Assembly (NCBI RefSeq): GCF_001514205.1
Contig: NZ_KQ948784.1
Location: 58,208-122,207, forward strand
Source of the DNA: Streptomyces griseoruber
GTDB lineage: Bacteria > Actinomycetota > Actinomycetes > Streptomycetales > Streptomycetaceae
DNA: 64,000 nucleotides
Direction of reading: 5' to 3'
Under the pieces are notes generated by a model. The model was not told where the DNA came from and searched no databases. It saw only the letters and a program-made list of their open reading frames with translations. Position 1 is the stretch's first letter; every line of letters starts with the position of its first letter. The translations under genes were made by a program, and so were the position numbers. Positions 1 through 9,906 of this stretch are shown in pieces.

Positions 1-1
1 G

Positions 2-1009
2 CCGACGAAGCACGGACTGGACTCCGTCGACTCCATCCGGGCCATGCTCGACGGACGGGCCAAGCTGTTCGTCGGCGTCGCCGGCAACTTCGTACGGGCG
101 TCGCCCGACAGCGACGCCACCGAGCGCGCCCTGCGCAACTGCCGTCTGACCGCGCACATCTCGACGAAGCTCAACCGCTCCCACACGGTGTGCGGACGCA
201 CCGCCCTGATCCTGCCCACGCTCGGCCGCAGCGACCGTGACGTCCAGGCGGGCGGCGAGCAGTTCATGACGGTCGAGGACTCGATGAGCGAGGTCCACGC
301 GACCCGCGGCCGCCTCGCCCCCGCCTCCCCGCACCTGCTGAGCGAGGTGTCCATCATCTCCCGCCTCGCCCGCAAGACCCTGACAGCCGGAACGGAGACC
401 GGAGCGGACACCGCAGCGGACATCCCCTGGGCGGACTTCGAAGCCGACTACGACCTCGTCCGCGACCGCATCGCCCGGGTCGTCGACGGCTTCGAGGACT
501 TCAACGAGCGGGTACGGCGCCCGGGAGGCTTCCGCCTGCCCAACCCGGTCAACGAGAGGGTGTTCCGCACCCCCACCGGGAAGGCCGTCTTCACCGCCAA
601 CGACTTCACGATGCTCCAGGCGCCCGAGGGCCACCTGGTCCTGCAGACCCTGCGCTCGCACGACCAGTGGAACACGATTCCCTACGCGATGGACGACCGC
701 TACCGGGGCATCAAGGGCGGCCGGCGCGTCGTCCTGGTCAACCGCGCCGACCTCACCGACCTCGGCCTCGACGACGGCGGCCTCGTCGACCTCGTCAGCA
801 TCTGGACCGACGGCTCGGAACGCCGCGCCGACGGCTTCCGCGTCCACGCATACCCGACCCCCCGGGGCTCGGCCGCCGCCTACTACCCCGAGACCAACGT
901 CCTGGTCCCCCTCGACAGCGTCGCCGACATCAGCAACACGCCCACGTCGAAGAGCGTCATCGTCCGCCTCGAGCCCGGACGGGAGCACGCGCACCACGGG
1001 GTGGGGTGA
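2..1009 (+). CDS. FdhF/YdeP-type molybdopterin oxidoreductase, C-terminal part (5' end outside window)
   Basis: The reading frame is open from base 2, and the residues before the first internal Met (PTKHGLDSVDSIRA) continue the family, so the gene starts left of the window. About 335 C-terminal residues are visible. GVAGNF, HISTKLNRSHTV, the GRSDRD region and a late NRADLTDLGLDDGGLVDLVS stretch (molybdopterin-dinucleotide-binding fold) are typical of FdhF/YdeP-like formate dehydrogenase alpha-subunit homologues in Streptomyces. The family binds bis-MGD and is cytoplasmic; the physiological substrate of the Streptomyces members is not established. It is transcribed toward the convergent hydrolase gene with 75 bp between them. 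The family call is firm; a true formate dehydrogenase function is not shown. Confidence 0.8.
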   Translation, partial: PTKHGLDSVDSIRAMLDGRAKLFVGVAGNFVRASPDSDATERALRNCRLTAHISTKLNRSHTVCGRTALILPTLGRSDRDVQAGGEQFMTVEDSMSEVHATRGRLAPASPHLLSEVSIISRLARKTLTAGTETGADTAADIPWADFEADYDLVRDRIARVVDGFEDFNERVRRPGGFRLPNPVNERVFRTPTGKAVFTANDFTMLQAPEGHLVLQTLRSHDQWNTIPYAMDDRYRGIKGGRRVVLVNRADLTDLGLDDGGLVDLVSIWTDGSERRADGFRVHAYPTPRGSAAAYYPETNVLVPLDSVADISNTPTSKSVIVRLEPGREHAHHGVG

Positions 1010-1084
1010 CCGGGGAGTGCGGCCCGCTCACCCTTGCCGCTTCCTCCGCGCACCGTCCACGCGCCCCTCCCGCCGCCATGGGGA

Positions 1085-3052
1085 TCAGGGAAGGTCGAAT
1101 CGGTGGCGTGGGGCCGACCAGTCGGCGGCAAGGGCCACGGCGCGTTCGACGTCCTCGTCGAGGAGCAGCCGTCGCGCCGCCAGTTCCTCGGCCGCGGCCC
1201 TGATCCTGGCGAGGTAGTCGGCCGCGTCGCGGTAGCGCTTGCGGACACTGGGGCGCGGGTCCCCGGTGTGCGACCGTTCGTCCTCCGAGGCGGCGAAGGG
1301 GAAGGTGGAGCCGCTGAACTCGTGCAGGGCCCCGTGACCCTGCCCGGGCGCCCGGGTGTTCCAGCCGGTGTAGGTGCCCAGCGGTACGGCCACCATGGGG
1401 GCGCGTACGCCCGCCACCTCGTTGCCGTCGGCATCGACGGCCGGGACCAGCACCGTGTAGCGGCGGGAGCGGTCGGCCACCGGGGGCACGGTCGTACGGT
1501 CCACGGCGCACAGTTCGTTGGGCCCCCGGGGAGGCAGCGCGGACGGCACGCCGGGGAACTGGCGCGACCACGTGGCCGGGGTCACCAGCGTGCCGTCGGC
1601 GACGGTGGGCACCGCGCTCGGCGGCGGCTCCACGCCCTCGCTCACCCAGGCGTCGAGCGCGTCGAGGACGGCCCGGAAGAGGGCGGAGGTGGCGACCACG
1701 TTCTCCGGATGGTTGCAGACGCCCCGCGTGGGTGCCCCCGCCCGCGGATCGGCCACATGCTGGCTCGACGACCACAGATAGCCCCGTACGTTCGGCGGGA
1801 AGGGGAGGTCCCGGCCGTCCGTCGTGGTGTGCACCAGCGATCCCCGGCGCTGCCAGTACTCCGTCGAGGTCTGGGTGTGCAGGACCTTGGGGTCGCTCGC
1901 GCGCTTCATGATCGCGTCGCGCTCGCCGGTGAGGTGGTCCGTCGTCTCGGCGTACGCGAAGGGGAACGTGTCGGCCGCGGCCAGGTGGTCCTCGTACTGC
2001 TGGCCGCCCGGGACGGTGAGGTTGGTGAAGCGTGCGACGCCCAGCCGTCCGGCGCCGGCGACATGCGGCAGCAGTCCGTCGAAGACGCGCCGCCCTTGGA
2101 GATCCTCGTTGAAGCCGTGGTGGATGAAGTCGCGGATGGCCCGGCCGGTCTGGGAACGCCCCCATCCGTAGGCGTGGTCGACGGGTCCGGCCGGCTGTGC
2201 GGGATCGTGGCGGAGGTGGCTGACGAGGTCGCGCACCGCGACCAGGCCCAGTCCGAGGACGAGCGGTCCCTCGGCCTCGTAGGTGAGTTCGTAAATCCAG
2301 CCGGGCCGGAAGCCGCCGTCGAGGTGGAGGTCGTGGCGGCTCGGTACGACGGCCGTGGCCCGCCCCTTCAGATCGCTGCCGCCGCCCTGGACCCGGGCGA
2401 ACCGCCAGGTGTCCGAGGGGAGTTCCTCCGGCGCGCTGTGCGGGTAGCGGCGCCGGGTGAGCCGCGCGGTCCGCAGTCCCCGCTCGCTGACCGGGGAGGA
2501 CCTGGTGCTCGACCAGCGGGAGAGCGGAAGGGACGCGGTGGGCTCCGCCACGATGAACTCGGCCGTCGTCAGCCCCCGTACGGGCTCCCCGTTCCGCGTC
2601 GCCACGGGCAGGTCGAGCAGGAGCCGTCCGTCGCCCGGCAGCAGATCGCCCTGCCAGGCACCGAAGACGATCGTGTACCCGCGGCGCATCAGATAGCCGT
2701 TCCCGGCATCGGCGAGTGATCGGGGACGGTTGGTGTGCGGGGCGTCGCAGAAGTACTGGACGGCCCGCTTGTCGCCCCGGTTGCCCCAGTCGAAGAACAG
2801 CCGTCGGCGCCCGCCGTCGACCGGCCGCAGGATCTCGACGTCACCGCTGAAGCGCACCAGGCCGCTGCGGTCGCGCGGCGCGAGACCGAGGTCGGGGACC
2901 GAGCGGTGGGCGGGTGCTCCCGGGTCGACGGTGTAGTGGGCCGTGGCGGTGAGCACCTCGTACGCACCCGTGCCGGCGAAGCGGTGGCCGTCGGCGAACG
3001 GCTCGCGGGTGCGCACGTCCAGCCGCACGGCCGGTTCCGCGAGGGGACTCAT
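1085..3052 (-). CDS. alpha/beta hydrolase domain protein (Abhydrolase_10-like), 655 aa
   Basis: A 655-residue protein whose length and sequence fit the large alpha/beta-hydrolase-domain family found in actinobacteria. The nucleophile elbow is probably WGRSQTGR with Ser300. No signal peptide is visible, so it is probably cytoplasmic. It is the last gene of a five-gene minus-strand operon, and its ATG overlaps the stop of the LLM monooxygenase gene by 4 bp (ATGA). The context (SAM-IV riboswitch, Cys leader peptide, peptide-type ABC importer, flavin monooxygenase) suggests it hydrolyses an imported organosulfur ester, thioester or amide. That role is inferred from the neighbours only. Confidence 0.75.
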   Translation of the reverse strand: MSPLAEPAVRLDVRTREPFADGHRFAGTGAYEVLTATAHYTVDPGAPAHRSVPDLGLAPRDRSGLVRFSGDVEILRPVDGGRRRLFFDWGNRGDKRAVQYFCDAPHTNRPRSLADAGNGYLMRRGYTIVFGAWQGDLLPGDGRLLLDLPVATRNGEPVRGLTTAEFIVAEPTASLPLSRWSSTRSSPVSERGLRTARLTRRRYPHSAPEELPSDTWRFARVQGGGSDLKGRATAVVPSRHDLHLDGGFRPGWIYELTYEAEGPLVLGLGLVAVRDLVSHLRHDPAQPAGPVDHAYGWGRSQTGRAIRDFIHHGFNEDLQGRRVFDGLLPHVAGAGRLGVARFTNLTVPGGQQYEDHLAAADTFPFAYAETTDHLTGERDAIMKRASDPKVLHTQTSTEYWQRRGSLVHTTTDGRDLPFPPNVRGYLWSSSQHVADPRAGAPTRGVCNHPENVVATSALFRAVLDALDAWVSEGVEPPPSAVPTVADGTLVTPATWSRQFPGVPSALPPRGPNELCAVDRTTVPPVADRSRRYTVLVPAVDADGNEVAGVRAPMVAVPLGTYTGWNTRAPGQGHGALHEFSGSTFPFAASEDERSHTGDPRPSVRKRYRDAADYLARIRAAAEELAARRLLLDEDVERAVALAADWSAPRHRFDLP

Positions 3053-4098
3053 CGCAGGACCTCCCGGGCCGTCGGGGCGGAGGGGCGCCAGCCCAGCTCG
3101 GGCGCGATCAGGTGCCGTACGTCGTGCAGGATCTGTTCGTACTCCTCCCGCCGGAACTCGTACGGCAGCTCCAGGCGCAGCTCCGACACCTCGGCGAGGA
3201 CGGGATCGGCCGCCAGCCGCTCCAGGATCTGCTCGGCGGTGCCCACCAGGTCGGGGGCGAACAGGGTGCGTTTCGGGCCCTGGGGCGCCAGGGTGCGGGC
3301 GTGGCGGGTCGCCGCGTAGGCCCGGTAGCGGGCCCGCCCCGCCGGGTCGGCGCTGTCGAGGGGCACGATCACCCGGCCCAGCGCCACCCGCGCCGGATGG
3401 TCCGTGTCCGCCGGGGACAGGGCGCGGCGGTACTCGGCCAGCAGATTCAGCTGGGCCGTGGCGAAGTCGTCGGTGCCCTCGCCGGTGACGATGTTGCCCG
3501 ACAGCAGGCTCAGGCCGTTCTCGGCCGCCCAGCGGGCCGAGCGCAGGCTGCCGCCGCCGTACCAGACGCGCCGCGCCAGACCGGGGTTGTGCGGTTGCAG
3601 CCGGGGGCGTTGTCTGTTGCCCGGCGAGTGGATGACCGTGTCCTGGTCGCCGAGGTAGTCGCCGCGCAGGTTGTCGAGGAGACGGGCGATCCTGCCGTAC
3701 GACAGGTCGAAGCCGCGCCAGTCGCCGTCGTACACCAGGTCACCCAGCAGTTCGGCGTGCGGCATCCCGGTGCTGAAGCCGATCTGGAGCCGCCCCCGGG
3801 ACAGCACGTCGGCCAGCGCCAGGTCCTCGGCGAGGCGGAACGGGCTCTCGTAGCCGATCGGGATGACCGCGGTGCCCAGTTCGATCCGCTCGGTGCGCTG
3901 CCCCGCCGCGGCGAGGAACACGGCGGCCGAGCCGACGCCGTGTTCGAGGTGGCGCTGTCTGATCCAGGCGCCGTCGAAGCCCAGTCGCTCGCCGTACTCG
4001 AACAGCCGGAGTGTCTCCTCCAGACCGGTGTACGGGTCGTCGTCGGCGAAGTTGCCCGGGGTGAGAAGGGCCAGTGAGGTGATGCCGGGAGTGCTCAT
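3049..4098 (-). CDS. LLM-class flavin-dependent monooxygenase (luciferase-like), 349 aa
   Basis: A full-length luciferase-like TIM-barrel protein. It starts with a beta strand and the EYGERLGFDGAWIRQRH element, followed by IELGTAVIPIGYESPFRLAED and RLQIGFSTG, which are characteristic of FMNH2-using LLM oxygenases. It is coupled by ATGA to the downstream hydrolase gene and follows the ABC transporter ATPase by 13 bp. Members next to sulfur-regulated importers often cleave C-S bonds (SsuD, SfnG, CmoJ-type functions), so desulfurisation of the imported compound is the likely role. The exact substrate cannot be read from sequence. No flavin reductase gene is in this operon. Confidence 0.8.
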   Translation of the reverse strand: MSTPGITSLALLTPGNFADDDPYTGLEETLRLFEYGERLGFDGAWIRQRHLEHGVGSAAVFLAAAGQRTERIELGTAVIPIGYESPFRLAEDLALADVLSRGRLQIGFSTGMPHAELLGDLVYDGDWRGFDLSYGRIARLLDNLRGDYLGDQDTVIHSPGNRQRPRLQPHNPGLARRVWYGGGSLRSARWAAENGLSLLSGNIVTGEGTDDFATAQLNLLAEYRRALSPADTDHPARVALGRVIVPLDSADPAGRARYRAYAATRHARTLAPQGPKRTLFAPDLVGTAEQILERLAADPVLAEVSELRLELPYEFRREEYEQILHDVRHLIAPELGWRPSAPTAREVLR

Positions 4099-4111
4099 GT
4101 GACGCTGATCC

Positions 4112-5820
<1,709 letters not shown>

Positions 5821-5824
<4 letters not shown>

Positions 5825-6759
5825 CGCTGCCGGGACCATTCGCCGTCCAGCGCCCGGGCGATGCGGTTGGTGGCCAGGACGGTCGCGGCGATCGCCAGCC
5901 CGGGCAGCGCGGTCAGCCACCAGGCGTTGGCGAGGTAGTTGCGGCCGTCGGAGATCAACGTGCCCCACTCCGGGGCCGGCGGGGGCGCCCCGTAGCCGAG
6001 GAAGCTCAGCGCCGACACGGCCAGGATGGAGGCGCCGAAGTCGAGGGTCGCCAGGACGACCACCGGGCCCGCGGCGTTGGGCAGCACATGCCGGCCCAGC
6101 ACCGAGTACCAGCGGGCCCCGCAGGAGCGCGAGGCCTCGACGAACAGCGCCTGACGCACCCGGAGCACCTCCGCGCGGGCGACGCGGGCGAAGGAGGCGA
6201 CACTGGCGATGCCGACCGCGACCGCCACCTTCACCGTCCCGTAGCCGAGCGCGGTGACGAGCGCCAGGGACAGGAACAGCGCGGGGATGGACAGCAGGAC
6301 GTCGACGCAGCGCATCAGTACGTCGTCCACCCAGCGGCCCACGAAACCGGCGACCACGCCGAGCAGGCCGCCGACCACGAACGCCACCGCCACCGCGATC
6401 AGCGTGGCCTTCAGGGACAGCTGGGCGCCGTGCACCACGCGCGAGAACACATCGCGTCCCAGCTCGTCCGTGCCGAACCAGTGCGCGCCGCTCGGGCCGT
6501 GGAAGTTCTGCGTCGGCACCCCCTTCAGCGGATCCTGCGAGGTGAACAGCCCGGGCTGGAACGAGGCCAGCACCACCAGCACGAGGACGACGACCGACAG
6601 CAGCAGACCGGGGCGGCGCAGCAGGAACCGCAGCAGCCGCCGTACGTCGATACGGCGCCCCGGTCCGGGGCCGGTCCCCGTGCCGTCCGTCGGCCGGGTG
6701 GGGCCGGGGGCGGCCTCGGCCGGGTCGTCGGCGTCGGCGTCGACAAGGCTCTGGCTCAT
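5821..6759 (-). CDS. ABC transporter permease (DppC/OppC type), 312 aa
   Basis: Integral membrane permease of the binding-protein-dependent family. A cytoplasmic N-terminus is followed by TM1 (LLSVVVLVLVVLASF). The periplasmic-side motif FGTDELGRDVFSRVVHGAQLSL is diagnostic for DppC/OppC proteins. The EAA-loop region begins EASRSCGARWYSVLGRHVLPN and contacts the ATPase. The start at 6759 (MSQSLVDAD) is chosen because it overlaps the upstream permease stop by 4 bp; the longer open frame is a shadow of that gene. It forms a heterodimer with the DppB-type subunit. Confidence 0.9.
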
Positions 6760-7715
6760 GCGAAGCTCGCCCTTCTGTCCGAGGCCACCACGATCCGTGG
6801 GTCCAGCAGCGGATAGACCAGGTCGATGACCAGGTTCGTCGTCACGAAGATCAGCGCGCCGAACACCACCACCCCCTGGACCAGCGGGATGTCCTGGGCG
6901 GTGACCGCCGCCGCGGTCACCCGGCCGAGACCGTCCCGGGAGAACACCGTCTCGACGACCACCGAACCGGCGACGAGCTGTCCCACCAGCAGGCCGACGA
7001 CCGTCAGCGCCGGCAGGGACGCGTTGCGCAGCGCGTGCCGCAGATGGACCCGCCACCGGCCGGCGCCCTTGGCCCGCGCGGTCTCCACATAGGCCTGGTC
7101 CAGCGCGGTGAGCAGGCTCTTGGCGAGCACCTGGGCGACCTGCGCGCCGGTCGGTATGGCCAGTGTCAGGGCCGGCAGCACCAGCCCCTGGAGCCCGTCG
7201 TTGCCGAACGCCGGGAACCAGCGCAGCCGGAAGGAGAACGCCTCGACGAGCAGCAGCCCCACCCAGAACGTGGGGACGGACACCCCCAGCGGGGGCAGCG
7301 ACAGCAGGAACTGCCGCAGCCACCGCCGAGTGGTGTAGGTCGCCGCCACCGCCAGACCGCCGCCGAGGAGCACCGCGAGCAGCAGCGCCGCACCGGTCAA
7401 CTGAAGGGTCTGCGGCAGCGCGTCGGCCAGGGTCGAGGTGACCGGCCGGCCGGTGGCGACCGAGTCCCCGAAGTCCCCGCGCACCGCCCGGCCGAGGTAG
7501 TCGGCGTACTGCACCAGCACCGGCTTGTCGAAGCCGTACTCGTGCCGCAGGGCGGCGATCTGCTGCGGATCTATCTGCCCCGAGTCCATCCCGGCACTGG
7601 CCATCGCCGTGACCGGGTCACCCGGCAGATAGTCCAGCACCAGGAACGACACCGTGTAGGCCGCCCACAGCACCCCGGCCGCCTGGGCGAGCCGTTTGAT
7701 CACATAGCGGCGCAC
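6756..7715 (-). CDS. ABC transporter permease (DppB/OppB type), 319 aa
   Basis: A DppB-like permease. The N-terminus MRRYVIKRLAQAAGVLWAAY is the usual first TM, followed by the family motif YLPGDPVTAMA and then AALRHEYGFDKPVLVQYADYL. An EAA-type loop (ETARAKGAGRWRVHLRHALRNA) precedes the last membrane segments. Length matches the family. The gene lies 3 bp after the stop of the binding-protein gene and overlaps the second permease as ATGA, so the five genes form one translationally coupled operon under the riboswitch and leader peptide upstream. Confidence 0.9.
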   Translation of the reverse strand: MRRYVIKRLAQAAGVLWAAYTVSFLVLDYLPGDPVTAMASAGMDSGQIDPQQIAALRHEYGFDKPVLVQYADYLGRAVRGDFGDSVATGRPVTSTLADALPQTLQLTGAALLLAVLLGGGLAVAATYTTRRWLRQFLLSLPPLGVSVPTFWVGLLLVEAFSFRLRWFPAFGNDGLQGLVLPALTLAIPTGAQVAQVLAKSLLTALDQAYVETARAKGAGRWRVHLRHALRNASLPALTVVGLLVGQLVAGSVVVETVFSRDGLGRVTAAAVTAQDIPLVQGVVVFGALIFVTTNLVIDLVYPLLDPRIVVASDRRASFA

Positions 7716-7718
7716 GGG

Positions 7719-9338
7719 CTAGCCGATCCAGGTGTCGTGGAGCTGGATCCGGCTGGAGGCGTCGAAGGCCAGACCGTGCACCTTCTTGGAGACGCCGAGC
7801 TGGGTCTGGAGCTCCACCACCGGCACGTAGTAGGCGTTCTGCACGATCAACTGCTGTGCCTCACCGACCAGTTGCTTGCGCTTGGCGGCGTCCGTGGTGG
7901 CCGCCTGCGCGGACAGCGCGGTGTCCAGGCTGCCCGCCGGGACGCGGTAGAAGTTGGCGAGCCGCGTGGAGAAGTTGCTGCGCAGGATGTCCGGGTCGGC
8001 GCGGGTGATGTTGCCCCAGGCCACGTCGTAGTCACCCGACTGCAGGGTCGGCGCCAGCTGGGTGATCTGGAGCTGCTTGAGGGTCACCTGGACGCCGACG
8101 GCCTTGAGTTGCTGCTGGATCAGTTCCAGCGCGGGCTGGTTGGTGGCCGAGTTGGGGATCCAGTCGATGGTCAGGCTGAGCTTCTTGCCGTCCTTGGTGC
8201 GGACGCCGTCGCTGCCGGCCTTCCAACCGGCGGCATCCAGCAGGGACTTCGCCTTGGCCGCGTCCAGGGACAGGTCGGAGGAGAGGTCGGTGTAGTCGGG
8301 CGTGGTGTGGGCGAGGACGCTGGTGGCCGCCCGGGTGCCGGTGGGGAACACCGTGTCGGCGATCTGCTGCCGGTCGATGGCGAACAGGATCGCCTGGCGC
8401 ACCCGCGCGTCCTTCAGCTCAGGCCGCGAGTTGTTCAGCCCGAGACCGAACACCACACCGGGGTTGGCCCTTCGCTGGAGCGTGACCTGGCCGCCCTTGA
8501 GCGCCGCCTCGTTGGCCCTGCCCACGCTGCCGATCGCGTCCACCTGGCCGGACTGGAGGCTGCCGGCCCGCACGCCCGCCTCGGGAACGACCTTGAACAC
8601 CAGCTTGTCCAGGTAGGCCTCGCCCTTCTTGCTCCACCGCGAGGAACCCCAGGCGTACCCGGTGCGCCTGGCCAGGGTGATCGACTGGTTCTGCACATAC
8701 TGCTTCAGCACGAAGGGCCCGGACCCGATCACGCCGTCGCTGCACTTCTGCTGCGGCGTCCTCTTCACGCTCGCCGACGACTCGATCCCCAGCGAATGGG
8801 TGGAAGTGGCTTGCAGGAACTGGGCGTTGGGCTGGGCGAAGGTCACCTTGACGGTCAGCGGGTCGACCACGGTGGTGCTGGTGACGCCGCTCAGATAGCC
8901 CTGGGCCAGGGTGCCGAGGGCGCCGAGCTTCGGCACGGCGTCGAAGTTGTCCTTGACGACCTGCGCGGTCAGCTTCGACCCGTCGCTGAAGGTGACGCCC
9001 GACCTCAGGTGGAAGGTGAACGTGGTCGTGTCGGAGCTGATGTCCCAGCTCTTCGCCAGCCACGGCACGATCTTGCCGGTCTTGGGGTCCTGGTCCGTCA
9101 GGGAGTCCACGAGCTGGCGCACCGAGTAGATGGTGTCGTTGCTGCCGACCTGCTGCGGATCCACGCAGCCGGCGTCCGACCCCACGGCGAAGGTCAGGGT
9201 GCCGCCGGACTTCGCCGGGCCGTCGCCGGAGCCGGAGTTGTCGGTGTTCGACCCGCAGGCGGTCAGGAGCACGCCGGTGGTCACCAGGGCGGTCAGTGCC
9301 GCCCACCGGGAGGATCTGACGTCGGGAAGTGCTGTCAC
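7719..9338 (-). CDS. ABC transporter substrate-binding lipoprotein (SBP_bac_5), 539 aa
   Basis: Lipoprotein signal peptide with hydrophobic stretch ALTALVTTGVLL and lipobox LTAC (lipidated Cys28), then a Gly/Ser-rich linker and a long extracytoplasmic domain of the peptide/nickel-binding family (DPQQVGSNDTIYSVRQLVDSL, VTFSDGSKLTAQ). I prefer the GTG at 9338 because AGGAG lies 8 nt upstream and the signal peptide then has a normal length; the ATG 20 codons further up has no such support. The regulatory leader implies the ligand is a sulfur source such as a sulfur-containing peptide, S-substituted cysteine or thioether. That ligand assignment is inference. Confidence 0.9.
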   Translation of the reverse strand: MTALPDVRSSRWAALTALVTTGVLLTACGSNTDNSGSGDGPAKSGGTLTFAVGSDAGCVDPQQVGSNDTIYSVRQLVDSLTDQDPKTGKIVPWLAKSWDISSDTTTFTFHLRSGVTFSDGSKLTAQVVKDNFDAVPKLGALGTLAQGYLSGVTSTTVVDPLTVKVTFAQPNAQFLQATSTHSLGIESSASVKRTPQQKCSDGVIGSGPFVLKQYVQNQSITLARRTGYAWGSSRWSKKGEAYLDKLVFKVVPEAGVRAGSLQSGQVDAIGSVGRANEAALKGGQVTLQRRANPGVVFGLGLNNSRPELKDARVRQAILFAIDRQQIADTVFPTGTRAATSVLAHTTPDYTDLSSDLSLDAAKAKSLLDAAGWKAGSDGVRTKDGKKLSLTIDWIPNSATNQPALELIQQQLKAVGVQVTLKQLQITQLAPTLQSGDYDVAWGNITRADPDILRSNFSTRLANFYRVPAGSLDTALSAQAATTDAAKRKQLVGEAQQLIVQNAYYVPVVELQTQLGVSKKVHGLAFDASSRIQLHDTWIG

Positions 9339-9543
9339 GGAGGGTTCTCCTACTCGTGTCACCAGGCACGGGGTGCCGTTCAGGGCACGGCCGCGCATGG
9401 GCGTGCCGCCCCCGCCCGACGCGAGGCCGGTCGCGGGGGAGCGCTGTGCAGACAGGGATCAGCGAGAAAACGGGGGAAGGGAAGAACGGGAAAAGGGGGA
9501 AAGGGGGGTGAGGAAGGGGATCAGGCGGCAGCGGGCAGGGCCG

Positions 9544-9660
9544 TCAGGCCTGACAGAGACAGCTGGTCGAGCGCTTCAGATCGATGTGACGCCGACGCGA
9601 GAGCCGGGAGAACACCGTGACGACGGCGAAGGAGGCAGCGAGCCGATCACTGTGCCGCAT
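9544..9660 (-). CDS. Cys-terminal leader peptide, 38 aa (putative cysteine attenuator)
   Basis: A 38-codon ORF too short for routine calling. ATG is at 9660 with an AAGGA ribosome-binding sequence at 9670-9666, and the stop is TGA at 9546-9544. The C-terminal half carries the signature of actinobacterial 'putative leader peptides' placed before sulfur genes: SRRRHIDLKRSTSCLC, where the two Cys codons fall five and three codons before the stop. In mycobacteria, Cys-rich leader peptides act as cysteine-responsive attenuators: ribosome stalling at the Cys codons alters expression of the downstream operon. It lies between the SAM-IV riboswitch and the binding-protein gene, 205 nt from the latter. 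The peptide itself is probably non-functional once made. Confidence 0.85.
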   Translation of the reverse strand: MRHSDRLAASFAVVTVFSRLSRRRHIDLKRSTSCLCQA

Positions 9661-9679
9661 ACTCGTCCTTCCCGTCTCC

Positions 9680-9697
9680 GGCCCCGCCGAAGGGGCC
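9680..9697 (-). promoter_or_regulatory. 6-bp stem-loop between riboswitch and leader peptide RBS
   Basis: Minus strand GGCCCC-TTCGGC-GGGGCC forms a perfect 6-bp stem with a 6-nt loop, ending about 10 nt before the leader-peptide ribosome-binding site. There is no U-tract. It could act as an insulating hairpin or as part of the expression platform; no direct evidence separates these. Confidence 0.45.
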
Positions 9698-9711
9698 ACG
9701 CGCTTGCGGGG

Positions 9712-9808
9712 ATCATCGGTGATCCCGCCGGGCTTTCACCTGGAGCACCCCACCGCGCGGGAGGGTTGCCGGTCAGCAAGCCAGGGCTTGACGCTGACAC
9801 TCGATGCC
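9712..9808 (-). promoter_or_regulatory. SAM-IV (S-box-like) riboswitch
   Basis: The minus strand shows the actinobacterial SAM-IV pattern in order: GUCAGCGUCAAGCC, GGCUUGCUGACCGGCAACCC, UCC, then GCGGUGGGGUGC and GGUGA. A P1 helix can form between CAUCGAGUG (9806-9798, one bulged A) and CACCGAUG (9721-9714). The 3' strand of P1 is also part of an alternative hairpin, GCGGGAUC (9728-9721) with GAUCCCCGC (9714-9706), so ligand-bound and free states can be mutually exclusive. SAM-IV aptamers bind S-adenosylmethionine and control sulfur metabolism genes. Here it precedes the leader peptide and the five-gene sulfur import operon. The aptamer call rests on conserved sequence; the switching model is inferred. 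Confidence 0.88.
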
Positions 9809-9815
9809 GTTCGTG

Positions 9816-9845
9816 ATCGTACGGAGCGGACTTGTCGTACGTCAA
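9816..9845 (-). promoter_or_regulatory. Sigma-70/HrdB-type promoter for the riboswitch operon
   Basis: On the minus strand a -35 TTGACG (9845-9840) and a -10 TACGAT (9821-9816) are separated by 18 bp. Initiation about 7-9 nt downstream would start the RNA at about 9808, exactly at the 5' end of the riboswitch. The agreement between promoter position and aptamer start supports both calls. Confidence 0.75.
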
Positions 9846-9866
9846 TGCCGGAACCGGGCGGGCTGC

Positions 9867-9895
9867 CGGCCGGCCGTCGTCACACGGGCCGGCCG
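9867..9895 (-). terminator. 9-bp GC hairpin after the DUF1684 gene
   Basis: CGGCCGGCC and its perfect complement GGCCGGCCG flank an 11-nt loop. It lies 12 bp beyond the DUF1684 stop and 22 bp before the -35 of the riboswitch promoter. No U-tract follows, as is common for Streptomyces terminators. Its position between two transcription units suggests termination of the upstream gene. Confidence 0.45.
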
Positions 9896-9906
9896 ACGGG
9901 CCCCGC

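Noticed and set aside
9576..9845. 89-codon minus-strand ORF over the riboswitch
   Set aside because: It covers the promoter and the SAM-IV aptamer, has no ribosome-binding site and no similarity; it begins upstream of the predicted transcript start.
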